From an uncultured Fibrobacter sp. (GTDB lineage: Bacteria; Fibrobacterota; Fibrobacteria; Fibrobacterales; Fibrobacteraceae): a stretch of DNA of 34,192 nucleotides. The position numbers were made by a program, and so were the translations under genes. The stretch lies in the NCBI GenBank assembly GCA_946405515.1, contig CAMJHM010000018.1:1-34192 (forward strand), written 5' to 3'. Positions 21,853 to 30,300 of the stretch are shown piece by piece. How positions within the stretch are numbered: the first letter of the stretch is position 1; each line of letters begins with the position of its first letter. A model generated the notes under the pieces. That model was not told the origin of the DNA. It saw only the letters and a list, made by a program, of their open reading frames with translations, and searched no databases.

Positions 21853-23667
21853 TTAGGAAGAATACGAATCCAGGATTTCGTAGCGTTCGTAGGCTTTTTC
21901 GAGTTCCTGTTCGCGGTCGGCAATTTCCTTCTGGAGTTCCACAATGCGAGCGGCATTGGTAAAAACCTCGGGTTTTGAGAGTTCCGACTGGAATTCGGCG
22001 ATTTCGGCCTCAAGCTTTTCAATCTTGTCGGGCAGGGCCGCATATTCGCGTTCTTCGTTGTAACTGCGCTTTTTCTTTTTGGCCGGGGCAGCAACCGCCT
22101 CGGAATTCTGGGATACCCGCGCAGCCTTTTCGGCCTCTTTTTCGGCGGCGATACGGGCCGCATTCGCCGCTTCCTTGTCACGGACTTTCTTTTTGGCCTC
22201 GTAATCGCTGTAACCGCCTACCGATTCAAAGACGGTGCCGCCTTCCTCGATAGCCAGAACACTCGTGACGACGGAATCCAAGAAGGCACGGTCGTGGCTC
22301 ACAGTAAGCACGGTCCCCTTGTAATCGGCCAATAGTTCCGCCAACAAGTCTAGCGTTTCCATGTCGAGGTCGTTCGTCGGTTCATCCAGCACGAGCACGT
22401 TGCTCGGATGGCTAAACAGGCAAGCGAGCAAAAGGCGGTTCCTTTCGCCACCCGATAGCGCACTGATAGGGCCACGGGCGCGGTCTGCCGAGAAAAGGAA
22501 GTCTTGCAGATAACTTAATACATGGCGTTTAACGCCGTTCAGCGTAATGTAAGCCTGACCATCGCCAATGTTCTCGACCAGCGATTTGTCTTCGCGAAGT
22601 TTTGTCCGCATCTGGTCGAAATAGGCAATTTGCAAATTGGTGCCAAGGCGCACGTCGCCGGAATCGGGCTGAAGTTCCCCCAGAATCAGGCGGAGCAACG
22701 TCGTTTTGCCGCTGCCGTTCGGGCCCACGATGCCAATGCGATCGCCACGGGAAACCTCGGTCGTCAAATGGCTGATGAGGGGAGCGCCGTCGTAGGAGTA
22801 ATTCACGTCGGTGAGGCGAGCCACCAGGCGCCCGGAGCGTTCCGCCTCGGTAATCTGCATGTTCACGCTACCTGTGCGGGTACGGCGGGCGGCACGCTCC
22901 TCGCGCATTTTAATCAATGCGCGAACGCGGCCCTCGTTCCGGGTCCGCCGCGCCTGGATTCCCTTGCGGATCCAGACTTCTTCTTCGGCAAGGCGCTTGT
23001 CGAAAAGCGCATTGGCCTTGTCTTCTTCGGCGAGAGCCTGATCCCTGAACTGCACGAACTTGTCGTAAGGGAAATCCCAGCCGCGCAAGCGACCACGGTC
23101 CAGTTCAAAGATGCGGCTTGCCACGCGGCGCACAAAGGCACGGTCGTGACTCACAAACATCACGGCGCAATTCAGCCGCGTCACGATTCCTTCCAGCCAC
23201 TGGATAGCGGGAATGTCCAAATGGTTTGTCGGTTCGTCGAGCAAGAGCAAATCGGGATCCTGCGCCACAGCACGCGCAAAAAGCACACGGCGCTTTTGCC
23301 CACCGCTCAAGTCGTCGTACAGGGCGGTCGCATCGATACCCGTCTTGCCAAGAATCGCCTCGGCGTGGGAATCGTGCGCACTGTCAGAAACCACTCCTGC
23401 CATCACCACATCGCGGACAGTCCCTTCGATGTGCGCAGGGATTTCCTGAATCATACGCGAAATCCGGAGCCCGGATTTTTTTACGATGTCGCCCGACTGG
23501 GCCTCCATCTCACCGCTAAGCACCTTAAGCAGCGTGCTCTTGCCCTCGCCATTGCGGCCAACCAGGCAAATGCGGTCGCCCGCCTCGATGTCGAACGACA
23601 CATTGTCGAGCAGCGGAGCATTCGCACCGATACGCAAGAGCAAGTTCTGGGCGGTAAGAATCGGCAT
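21853..23667 (-). CDS. uup: ABC-F ATPase, Uup type
   Basis: A 604-residue cytosolic ABC-F protein, without membrane segments, that acts on DNA branch stability and/or the ribosome. ATPase domain 1 has Walker A GRNGEGKST (37-45), LSGGQKRR and LLLDEPTNHLD. Domain 2 has GPNGSGKTT, LSGGERNR and VLDEPTNDLD. The linker carries the Arg-rich block ARRTRNEGRVRALIKMREERAARR typical of Uup. Residues about 490-604 form a charged linker and a C-terminal coiled coil (KIEKLEAEIAEFQSELS), which marks Uup against EttA or YheS. No antibiotic-resistance-type inter-domain arm is seen. It lies 11 bases after the cupin gene and is probably co-transcribed with it. Confidence 0.92.
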   Translation of the reverse strand: MPILTAQNLLLRIGANAPLLDNVSFDIEAGDRICLVGRNGEGKSTLLKVLSGEMEAQSGDIVKKSGLRISRMIQEIPAHIEGTVRDVVMAGVVSDSAHDSHAEAILGKTGIDATALYDDLSGGQKRRVLFARAVAQDPDLLLLDEPTNHLDIPAIQWLEGIVTRLNCAVMFVSHDRAFVRRVASRIFELDRGRLRGWDFPYDKFVQFRDQALAEEDKANALFDKRLAEEEVWIRKGIQARRTRNEGRVRALIKMREERAARRTRTGSVNMQITEAERSGRLVARLTDVNYSYDGAPLISHLTTEVSRGDRIGIVGPNGSGKTTLLRLILGELQPDSGDVRLGTNLQIAYFDQMRTKLREDKSLVENIGDGQAYITLNGVKRHVLSYLQDFLFSADRARGPISALSGGERNRLLLACLFSHPSNVLVLDEPTNDLDMETLDLLAELLADYKGTVLTVSHDRAFLDSVVTSVLAIEEGGTVFESVGGYSDYEAKKKVRDKEAANAARIAAEKEAEKAARVSQNSEAVAAPAKKKKRSYNEEREYAALPDKIEKLEAEIAEFQSELSKPEVFTNAARIVELQKEIADREQELEKAYERYEILDSYSS

Positions 23668-23678
23668 AATCGCTGAGA

Positions 23679-24011
23679 CTATTGCAGTTCCGGCACGGTG
23701 GCACAGAACACGAGCGGTTCCGCGCTTTCGTTAATCAAGCTGTGGGAATGGCCCTTGGGGCAAAAGTGGCACTGTCCGGCCTTCACATATTCTACGCCAT
23801 CGTCAAAGAGCACCTTGCCTTCGCCACTCAAGATGAACATGATTTCGCTGTTGGTCTCGTGCTTGTGGAACCCGATAGAAGCCCCTTGTTCAAGCGTACC
23901 GCGCATAATGCGGGTCGTCCCGTCGAAATACATCTTTGCCTTGAATTCTTTTTCGCCGCCCTTGAAGTTGGGGAGGACAGTCGTCTCCATGCCATTCAAA
24001 TCGATAATCAT
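23679..24011 (-). CDS. Small single-domain cupin protein
   Basis: A 110-residue cupin barrel. Motif 1 is GFHKHETNSEIMFILSGEG with the metal-binding His residues (about 49 and 51) and Glu. Motif 2 is AGQCHFCPKGHSHSLIN with His near 88-90. Such small cupins are metal-dependent enzymes or sugar/auxin-type binders, and the substrate cannot be named. AAGGTGG lies 8 bases before the ATG. It ends 11 bases before uup, suggesting one transcript, though no functional link is evident. Confidence 0.85.
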   Translation of the reverse strand: MIIDLNGMETTVLPNFKGGEKEFKAKMYFDGTTRIMRGTLEQGASIGFHKHETNSEIMFILSGEGKVLFDDGVEYVKAGQCHFCPKGHSHSLINESAEPLVFCATVPELQ

Positions 24012-24067
24012 AGTGGAACCACCTTTTTCGTGACTACAATATAGTTAAATGGAGCTATGCCGAATCC

Positions 24068-25300
24068 TCACCGCAACGAGCTCTCGATAAACCGGAAAGT
24101 CAAATCGTAAGCATTGTCGCGCACATCTTTTTTCGAGAGGAACACGTCGTGCAAAGCACCGTCAATTTGGGCCGTTTGCACCTTCGGTCCCAATTTCGGC
24201 GATGCGTCGCGGATAAGGCGCGCATCAAGGATGCCGTCACAACGGGTATATTCTTCCACCCATTCCTCGCCCTTCACGCTGCAACCGCTATGCAACACAA
24301 GTATAGGGGATGCAATATGCAGGCCTTCGCGCACCTTGGTTTGAGCCTTGTGAATCGCACGCACCCAATGGAGATACGTTTCTGGGCGCTTGAAAGGTTT
24401 CCAGTCCGTATTGTATTCCCACTCGCCCTTTTCTCCCTTGTACAAAGAATTCGCGTAGTTCGGGTTCCCGGTGGAACCCACCGAATAATCAGGGAAATAA
24501 AGGCCTATCGAAGCGATCAGAGGCAAAACAATTTTGCGTATCGGGAAACCAAAATTCATCTCCAAAAAGGGGCTGTTCATCACGACCGCACCAAACTTGT
24601 CCCTACGGCCATCTTCCATGTAGAGCGATGCAATCAAGCCACCTTGCGAATGAGCCACCAGTATACTCGGCGGGCGCTTTATCGCCGTAATAGCCCTTGT
24701 AATCACCTCGTTCGAGGAATCGCGCACCGTATCATAAACCTTGTGCTCCAGATTCGACTTGACCAAGTGCCATCCCATCTCTACGGCATAATCGATTTCA
24801 GCAAAGAACTCCGAAGCAAAGTGCATGTCGCTACGCGGCTCGCCTTCGCGAATGGAGCGCCCGTACCCATGCAAGTCCACAGCAAAGAAGGCATACCCTG
24901 CAGAGTCCATCTTTTCCGCCATTTCTCTCTGGAAAAAGTAATCGTTGAATCCGTGTATGTACAATGCGATTCCCTTAGGAGCCGAAGCAGAATCCGTGCG
25001 TTGTGGTGAACTCCCGAATGGGTATTCCACCAATGTCGCATGGTGACCATCCACATCTATCGGGTATGCCTTGAACGGAGTTCCAAGCGAAGAATCTTCC
25101 GCACCGCGAACAAGGAACGAGTAAAGCAATTGGAGGTCCACATGATGCGATGGTCTCGGTTCCGCAGCACTTTCCCAGCCACCATAATTCTGTGAGAAAT
25201 ACACTCCAAAAATGAGGATAGGGAGCAACGCGAACGACAGCAACGAAGCTTTTATCCGCTTACGGACTATTTCTTGCAACAAATCTTTGTCTATTTTCAT
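24068..25300 (-). CDS. Membrane-anchored alpha/beta hydrolase (serine aminopeptidase S33 / monoacylglycerol-lipase-like)
   Basis: A 410-residue protein. One N-terminal transmembrane segment (about 18-34) anchors a hydrolase domain facing the periplasm. Landmarks: oxyanion region LYIHGFNDYFFQ (113-124), VDLHGYGRS (141-149), nucleophile elbow AHSQGG with Ser about 218, and a late His in GALHDVFL (about 392). The acid is probably the Asp in TRCDGILDARL. The layout matches the Hydrolase_4 / lysophospholipase family, which cleaves lipid or short ester bonds. The gene starts 15 bases after the LysR gene in the same direction, so it is likely co-transcribed with that regulator. Confidence 0.82.
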   Translation of the reverse strand: MKIDKDLLQEIVRKRIKASLLSFALLPILIFGVYFSQNYGGWESAAEPRPSHHVDLQLLYSFLVRGAEDSSLGTPFKAYPIDVDGHHATLVEYPFGSSPQRTDSASAPKGIALYIHGFNDYFFQREMAEKMDSAGYAFFAVDLHGYGRSIREGEPRSDMHFASEFFAEIDYAVEMGWHLVKSNLEHKVYDTVRDSSNEVITRAITAIKRPPSILVAHSQGGLIASLYMEDGRRDKFGAVVMNSPFLEMNFGFPIRKIVLPLIASIGLYFPDYSVGSTGNPNYANSLYKGEKGEWEYNTDWKPFKRPETYLHWVRAIHKAQTKVREGLHIASPILVLHSGCSVKGEEWVEEYTRCDGILDARLIRDASPKLGPKVQTAQIDGALHDVFLSKKDVRDNAYDLTFRFIESSLR

Positions 25301-25315
25301 GACACTCTCAAAAAA

Positions 25316-26209
25316 CTACTTCGCCAACTGTCTATGCTTTTGAGCTTCCTTTTTCAAAAAACTGCACAGGAACGCGAAGAACTGTTCAACACGCGCATTG
25401 TTCTGTTTGTTCTTGCGCAAGCGGACAACGATGTCGCGCTTGAATTCCCCATCGGTAATCTCCAACAAACGAACCTTGTGCCGGTCCATCCTTCCCCACG
25501 AAAATTCCGGCCAGAAACCTACACCGACACCACCAGCAATGGCGTCCTTGACCGCCGTTGCATTGTCACTCACAAACGAGGTGTTGGAATGGAAGCCCAC
25601 ACGATTGCAAAATTCGGCATAAATGGAACTCAGGCGTTTTGACCCATAGAGCCCGATAAAATTTTCGTCCTTCAAATCCTTGAGCGAGACACTCTTCCGT
25701 TTCTTGTACTGTGGTGTATTCGGCACAGCAAGGAAAATCTTTTCGGTACAGACAAAAGTCTCCTCATCGGAGCCCTGCACGGGCACATACTTCTCGCTGG
25801 TACTCACGCAGACATCGTACAACGTTGTTGATTCATTCTGAATTAAGTTAATTCTCAAGCCGGGATCCGTCTGCTTATACTTAATCACGGCGTTCGTCAC
25901 GAGTGTCGATGCAGCAAGCACATTCAGGTTCACGGTCTGGTTCAGTTCGTTCGCCATCGCACGAAGGCGGTCTGGCAACGCCTCGATATCGTCGTAGAGT
26001 GGTTTGAGGCTCTTGTAGAAAAATCGTCCGCACTCCGTAAGCTTGATGTTACGCCCTTGCACCTTGAAAAGGTCCACACCTAACTCCGCTTCTAGTTTGT
26101 GGATTGCCTGCGTAAGCGCCGGCTGGACAATACATAAGTTGCGGGCACTCTTGGTAACGTGTTCATTCTTTGCAACTTCCAAAAAATATTTCAAGTGTGT
26201 TAGTTCCAT
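25316..26209 (-). CDS. LysR-family transcriptional regulator
   Basis: A 297-residue regulator. The N-terminal winged helix-turn-helix is MELTHLKYFLEVAKNEHVTKSARNLCIVQPALTQAIHKLEAELGVDLF (shortened landmarks: FLEVAKNEHVTKSA, QPALTQAIHKLE). A LysR substrate-binding domain follows from about 90 to 297 (NVLAASTLVTNAVIKYK, GGVGVGFWPEFSW). Unlike the usual divergent arrangement, its probable target, the membrane hydrolase, lies directly downstream in the same orientation, 15 bases away. The 299 bases upstream are AT-rich and shared with the divergent lipoprotein gene at 26509. The inducer is unknown. Confidence 0.92.
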   Translation of the reverse strand: MELTHLKYFLEVAKNEHVTKSARNLCIVQPALTQAIHKLEAELGVDLFKVQGRNIKLTECGRFFYKSLKPLYDDIEALPDRLRAMANELNQTVNLNVLAASTLVTNAVIKYKQTDPGLRINLIQNESTTLYDVCVSTSEKYVPVQGSDEETFVCTEKIFLAVPNTPQYKKRKSVSLKDLKDENFIGLYGSKRLSSIYAEFCNRVGFHSNTSFVSDNATAVKDAIAGGVGVGFWPEFSWGRMDRHKVRLLEITDGEFKRDIVVRLRKNKQNNARVEQFFAFLCSFLKKEAQKHRQLAK

Positions 26210-26312
26210 ATCTCAATCAACCCATAAAAACATTATTTACAATAATAATTAATTTATCCATTCACGTAAAAAACCAATAGATTTTTCTTATCAATTTAAT
26301 ATATATAATCTA

Positions 26313-26460
26313 TTGGACAACATAATTCCAAGAATATATTTTTGAAGCACCTTAAAAGGTTGTTAGAGTCCATTTATCAACCTTTTGTTTTCCAATATAC
26401 TCCTGCAGACAACTCATGAGAGCGGTTCTCTTGAAAAAGAGGCCGCTCTTCCATTATTTT
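26313..26460 (+). other. Structured leader or small RNA with two hairpins
   Basis: A candidate promoter, TTGGAC (26313-26318), 16-base spacer, TATATT (26335-26340), would start transcription near 26347. The RNA then forms hairpin 1, AAAAGGTTG (26354-26362) with CAACCTTTT (26378-26386). Hairpin 2 is AGAGCGG (26419-26425) with CCGCTCT (26443-26449), containing an inner CTCTT/AAGAG stem and loop GAAA. CCATTATTTT follows. This could be a roughly 110-base small RNA with its own terminator, or an attenuating 5' leader of the lipoprotein gene 50 bases downstream. The rest of the 26210-26508 gap is AT-rich and shows nothing else. Confidence 0.45.
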
Positions 26461-26508
26461 CAGCACAGCATAAACACAAAACAGCGCCAAAAAAGCTATG
26501 GTTAGGCA

Positions 26509-27636
26509 ATGTTCTACTGGTTAACATTCCTGCCGCTACTGTTTCTTCTTGCCTCTTGTGCCCTATTTCAGTCGTCCCCTGAAGTTCCCCTTTTTTCCGA
26601 CGGAACTCCATGCGGGGAATGCAAGTATATCCAGCGGGACACCCTAGCAAACGGACATGTGCAAGAAACCGCCGTGCAAGAAAAGAAATACAACGGAGAA
26701 CAGAGGGAATTTGAAAACGGTAAACTGGTCCGACTGGCCCACTTTGTCGACAACCACAAAGCCGGCAAGGAATACACCTACGAAAACGGAGCGGTCAAGG
26801 ATTCTGTCACCGCAGACTTCCTGAAAGGGAGCGCGCTTTCGATGGCGATGATCCAGTCCAAACTGCCGGATCTCGTCGTCAAGAGATTCTCCACAACGTT
26901 GCAGGTATCGCTCGCGAACGACTCCTCGGAAACATTCACCGAGACCCGTGACGGCAGAATTACGAAAGCCGGGGAAAAGCGTAACGCCGTCAACTACATA
27001 TTCTTCGATATCGAATACGGCAAGGACTCCCCCGACAAGAACTACCGCGTGCAGACAGGGAAAAACTTCTTTGTCGTCAAAGACGGGATTATCACCGAAG
27101 AGAAAGGCTACGAAGGCGAAGTCCTTGTAAAAGACTTTCAAAAGTCCCACCACTACAAGTCGTACTACGCGAACGGGACTCCTAAAGAAGATCACGAAGG
27201 AGACGTGACCATCAATGTGGACAAGGCGGCGTGCTCGGGCAAATGCCACGTGACCTCGTTCAACGAGAAGGGGCAGAAATACATCGAGTACTGGCAAGAA
27301 ATCAGCGACTCTGCAGGCGTAACACAGGACAAGGTCATGAGCAAGTCGTACCGGAATGGCACCTCGCTGGAATTTGAACTGCACACGGTCAACGGCGAAA
27401 CAATCTCGTATAAATTCTTTGACGACAACGGCAACTTGTCTACCGAGTACAACAAATCAGAATTTTACTTTATTTACAACGACCGCGGAAACATGATGCA
27501 TGAGTTCCACGGCACAAGCCGTTCCGAGGGCAAAAAGATTTACTACATCGATGGGACCCAGACCATCTACCTCCCCAACGGCCTCCCCTTCTCAATATTC
27601 AAGTGGGAAAACGGTCGCGGCAAGCAAATCAAATAA
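26509..27636 (+). CDS. Lipoprotein with MORN-like (YwqK-type) repeats
   Basis: A 375-residue lipoprotein with lipobox LLASC (Cys about 17). The mature part holds several short repeats of the type '(Y/K)xNGxxxxxxxYxxG' seen in YwqK/MORN-2-like proteins: EKKYNGEQREFENGKLVRLAHF, GKEYTYENGAVKD, SYYANGTPKED, KFFDDNGNLSTEY, YYIDGTQTIYLPNG. Two close Cys pairs (CGEC near the lipid anchor, CSGKC in the middle) may form disulfides. Such repeats form beta-hairpin ladders, and the function here is unknown. It ends 19 bases from the convergent lipoprotein gene. AGG precedes the ATG closely. Confidence 0.75.
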   Translation: MFYWLTFLPLLFLLASCALFQSSPEVPLFSDGTPCGECKYIQRDTLANGHVQETAVQEKKYNGEQREFENGKLVRLAHFVDNHKAGKEYTYENGAVKDSVTADFLKGSALSMAMIQSKLPDLVVKRFSTTLQVSLANDSSETFTETRDGRITKAGEKRNAVNYIFFDIEYGKDSPDKNYRVQTGKNFFVVKDGIITEEKGYEGEVLVKDFQKSHHYKSYYANGTPKEDHEGDVTINVDKAACSGKCHVTSFNEKGQKYIEYWQEISDSAGVTQDKVMSKSYRNGTSLEFELHTVNGETISYKFFDDNGNLSTEYNKSEFYFIYNDRGNMMHEFHGTSRSEGKKIYYIDGTQTIYLPNGLPFSIFKWENGRGKQIK

Positions 27637-27655
27637 TATCGATGCCCAGCCTAGT

Positions 27656-28321
27656 TTAGTAGAACATTCCGTAGAATTCGTCTATGGCAAAGTAGACATC
27701 GCGTTTTTCACCCGTGGAATCGCGGGCAGCGAACACGTCGTAATGGCGATTATTTTTCTGTTCCAATCTCTGGGATTCTTGCGTCAATCCGAGTTCTTGG
27801 AGCGCTTCGTATTCTTCGGCAACGCCAATGACGTACATAGCAGTCTCGGGAGACTTGCCGTCGCCACTGTTGATGATGGAGTTTATCAGCGCATTCCGGA
27901 CGGCACCATGGAATTCGCGGACCGTCGGGTAAATCGATAGATTTTTCGACAAAGCCGCATGCGCGGCAATACTCGTGTAGTCTCGTTCCAAAATATCGTA
28001 TGCAAGTTTTGCAACATCCCCTTCATAGCTGCCATTCGCAGCCTTCGTCAGTTCCATCGTTGTCTTGAGCGGCACACCGAGATTTGACGGATTGGCGAGA
28101 CGGCACTTGAAAAAAGCGGTGCGGAACTGGCGCCAGTTTGTATAGGGAATGGCCGAAAGGGAGTCCCGTTCAATAGCCTCAAGTTGCTTTTTGTAATACG
28201 TCCCTTCTTCTGGAACAATGAGCTTTCCCCGAAGCAGTGCGGTATTTCCGCGATTTACGCTGCATGCTGCAAGGAGCAGCAGCAAGACAAGCACCGAAAC
28301 GCCGTACCATTTCCTTTTCAT
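27656..28321 (-). CDS. Lipoprotein, DUF4919-like
   Basis: A 221-residue lipoprotein. The hydrophobic N-terminus ends in LLLAAC (Cys about 20). The mature part is mostly helical (YKKQLEAIERDSLSAIPYTNWRQFRTAFF; AAHAALSKNLSIYPTVREFHGAVRNALINSI). The C-terminal half, with GDGKSPETAMYVIGVAEEYEALQELGL followed by a YDVFAARDSTGEKRDVYFAIDEFYG strand region, resembles the DUF4919 family of Bacteroidetes and Fibrobacter. This is from memory of the pattern. The gene starts three bases after the collagen-like lipoprotein gene stops, so the two form an operon and may act together at the outer membrane. No biochemical role is known. Confidence 0.7.
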   Translation of the reverse strand: MKRKWYGVSVLVLLLLLAACSVNRGNTALLRGKLIVPEEGTYYKKQLEAIERDSLSAIPYTNWRQFRTAFFKCRLANPSNLGVPLKTTMELTKAANGSYEGDVAKLAYDILERDYTSIAAHAALSKNLSIYPTVREFHGAVRNALINSIINSGDGKSPETAMYVIGVAEEYEALQELGLTQESQRLEQKNNRHYDVFAARDSTGEKRDVYFAIDEFYGMFY

Positions 28322-28324
28322 ACA

Positions 28325-28942
28325 TTACTTCTTGCTAGAAGAGCTTTTGTCCGACTTTGACGAGGAACTCTTTGCGGTCTCTTCGGAATCCGGAGCTAAC
28401 TTGATGAACCCCCAGAGAGTATCGATGATGTAGCCATCGCATTCCATCTCAATCCCATAATCGGAGCTATCCTTGCTCGTAACGACCTTCGCATTGCAAC
28501 CGAGATCCATATTGGGGCCATCGGCACTCCAGAGAGTATCCACGACCTCATCGTCGCAGCGCACCTCGATTCCCTTACGGGTCTTGCTCTTGTTCGATAC
28601 CGTCTGTGCAGAACAGCTGGTACCATTGTCGCCGCGATCGCCCTTCGCACCCTTTTCGCCGTCGATACCGTCTTGGCCGTCAATGCCATCCTTGCCGTCA
28701 CGGCTTTTCACGTTGATCCATTTTTTCCCGTTGCAATAAAAAACAGAACTGGAATCGGTCACGTAAAGCATCTCACCAAGAACATTCTTGTCGCAGGTGG
28801 GCATTTTTTGCTTGGATTCAAGAACATTTAGCCCCGTCGTATAATATTCATTGACTTCAGTGACCTCGTCCCCGCATGCAACAAAAGCTGCCACAGCCGA
28901 AACCAGGAGCCCCATTGCCAAAAAAGACTTCTTTTTTCCCAT
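28325..28942 (-). CDS. Lipoprotein with short collagen-like repeat
   Basis: A 205-residue lipoprotein. Lipobox AFVAC puts the lipid at Cys about 23. Residues about 83-109 are an uninterrupted collagen-type Gly-X-Y tract (GKDGIDGQDGIDGEKGAKG then DRGDNG), long enough for a short triple helix. Two related modules flank and follow it: a Cys-containing 'YCNGKKWINV' segment before, and two copies of a '(R/M)xxD(x)VVDTLW' type element after (EVRCDDEVVDTLW, MECDGYIIDTLW). The C-terminus is a Ser/Lys low-complexity tail. AGGAGG precedes the ATG at 28942 ideally. An upstream in-frame start was rejected for lack of such a site. First gene of a two-lipoprotein operon. Confidence 0.78.
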   Translation of the reverse strand: MGKKKSFLAMGLLVSAVAAFVACGDEVTEVNEYYTTGLNVLESKQKMPTCDKNVLGEMLYVTDSSSVFYCNGKKWINVKSRDGKDGIDGQDGIDGEKGAKGDRGDNGTSCSAQTVSNKSKTRKGIEVRCDDEVVDTLWSADGPNMDLGCNAKVVTSKDSSDYGIEMECDGYIIDTLWGFIKLAPDSEETAKSSSSKSDKSSSSKK

Positions 28943-29089
28943 GACTCCTCCTAAAAATGTCGCCAACAAGGAAATTCACGAAAAATGTACAAAAAAGACG
29001 CTCTGCACACCACGAAAAAAGGACTTTTAGCCCTAAAAAAACTTACAGAGCTCCGATATCAGTACATTCCGGGATAAAGATTCAGCCCC

Positions 29090-30022
29090 TCACTCCCCTT
29101 GCTTGCAGTTCGCGAGGTAGTTCTGCAGTTCTTCCACGTAACGCTCGCCCACCAGGCCGAGCAGCATGTTCCGCTTCGAGATGTAACCAATTTCCATAAC
29201 ACGGTGGGCCTCGGCGCTCTTGTCCTTGAAGGGCACAGCAAGATAGTCGCCGCCATTCAATTCTTCACAAATAATGCCAGAGCAGAGCGTATAACCGTTC
29301 AGGCCAATCATCAGGTTCAGCATGGTCGCACGGTCGTTTGCCTTGATAGTGCGGTTATATTCGTTTGTACTTAAAATTTCCTCGGCAAAGTAGAACGAAC
29401 TGTTATCGCCCTGCTCAAACGAGAGACAAGGGTAATCGGCCAACTGGTCAAAGGTGATAAACGGTTGTTTTGCAAGCGGATGCCCCTTCCATAGGTAAAC
29501 ATAGGCTTTGCACTCTATCAACTTGTGGAAAGCGAGATCGCGCGCATTCAAAAGGCTCTGGATAACCTTGCGGTTGAAGTCACTCAAGTAGAGGATGCCG
29601 ATATCGCTCTTGAACGACGCCACATCTTCGATGACTTCCTTGGTGCGGGTCTCGCGGATGGCGAACTCGTACTTCTCGGTATCGAACGTCTTCACCGTCT
29701 CGACAAAGCTCTTGACCGCGAAAGAATAATGCTGCGTAGATACAGCGAACTTTTTCTTGCGCTTGCCCATCTTGCCGTACTTGTCCATGACTATTTCGTA
29801 ATGGTGGTACAATTCGCGGGCGTAGGCAACAAACTCCTCACCCTCGTTGGTGAGGGTCACGCCACGGCTCGTACGGTTGAAGATGAGGATGTTCATCTCG
29901 TCTTCGAGGTCGCGGATAGCCGCCGTGAGAGATGGCTGCGATATATAAAGCTTTTCGGCAGCCTTGTTGAAGGAGCCTGTTTCTGCAATAGCGATGACGT
30001 AGCGGAGTTGTTGGAGAGTCAT
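29090..30022 (-). CDS. LysR-family transcriptional regulator (CysB/OxyR-like architecture)
   Basis: A 310-residue regulator. The N-terminal winged helix-turn-helix reads MTLQQLRYVIAIAETGSFNKAAEKLYISQPSLT and continues to about residue 60. The substrate-binding domain (about 90-300) contains DIGILYLSDFNRKVI and YPCLSFEQGDNSSFYFAEE. The start is taken as the ATG at 30022. A TTG two codons upstream is possible. There is no Shine-Dalgarno site, because a heptamer array directly abuts the start codon. A palindromic LysR-type site lies 60 bases upstream. No adjacent same-direction target gene is evident. The divergent neighbour is the divIVA operon. Confidence 0.93.
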   Translation of the reverse strand: MTLQQLRYVIAIAETGSFNKAAEKLYISQPSLTAAIRDLEDEMNILIFNRTSRGVTLTNEGEEFVAYARELYHHYEIVMDKYGKMGKRKKKFAVSTQHYSFAVKSFVETVKTFDTEKYEFAIRETRTKEVIEDVASFKSDIGILYLSDFNRKVIQSLLNARDLAFHKLIECKAYVYLWKGHPLAKQPFITFDQLADYPCLSFEQGDNSSFYFAEEILSTNEYNRTIKANDRATMLNLMIGLNGYTLCSGIICEELNGGDYLAVPFKDKSAEAHRVMEIGYISKRNMLLGLVGERYVEELQNYLANCKQGE

Positions 30023-30023
30023 G

Positions 30024-30058
30024 GGCAATAGTTGGTGGTTAGTGGTTGGTGGTCAGGA
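30024..30058 (+). repeat. Heptamer array abutting the LysR start codon
   Basis: Units GGCAATA, GTTGGTG, GTTAGTG, GTTGGTG, GTCAGGA have TGG, TAG, TGG and CAG at 30033, 30040, 30047 and 30054, 7 bases apart. Similar words occur at 16601-16622. Confidence 0.8.
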
Positions 30059-30081
30059 GATCTGGGCTCCAATTTGTTTTT

Positions 30082-30098
30082 CCTATAATTTCAATAGG
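30082..30098. promoter_or_regulatory. Candidate LysR binding site
   Basis: CCTAT and ATAGG with a 7-base spacer form a dyad containing a T-N11-A core (30084-30096), the classic LysR motif. It sits in the divergent region between the LysR gene and divIVA, 60 bases from the LysR start. Confidence 0.45.
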
Positions 30099-30300
30099 GA
30101 TAAATATAAAAGTTTTTCTTGATAATGGCAACACCTGATTATAAAAAAAAATTATTGCCAGCGCTCATTCTCATAAAATTACGCTTTTTACCTTACCCGT
30201 GGGCATTTCCTTCGTTTTACTTTCTTTTTCCACTCCCCCCACGGCAAACACTTTGTTATATTTTTATTATCGCAACTTGAAACCCCTGGAAGGTATATAT

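Noticed and set aside
22522-23676. Long plus-strand open frame opposite uup
   Set aside because: Antisense of an unmistakable ABC-F ATPase. The translated sequence shows no domain or ribosome site.
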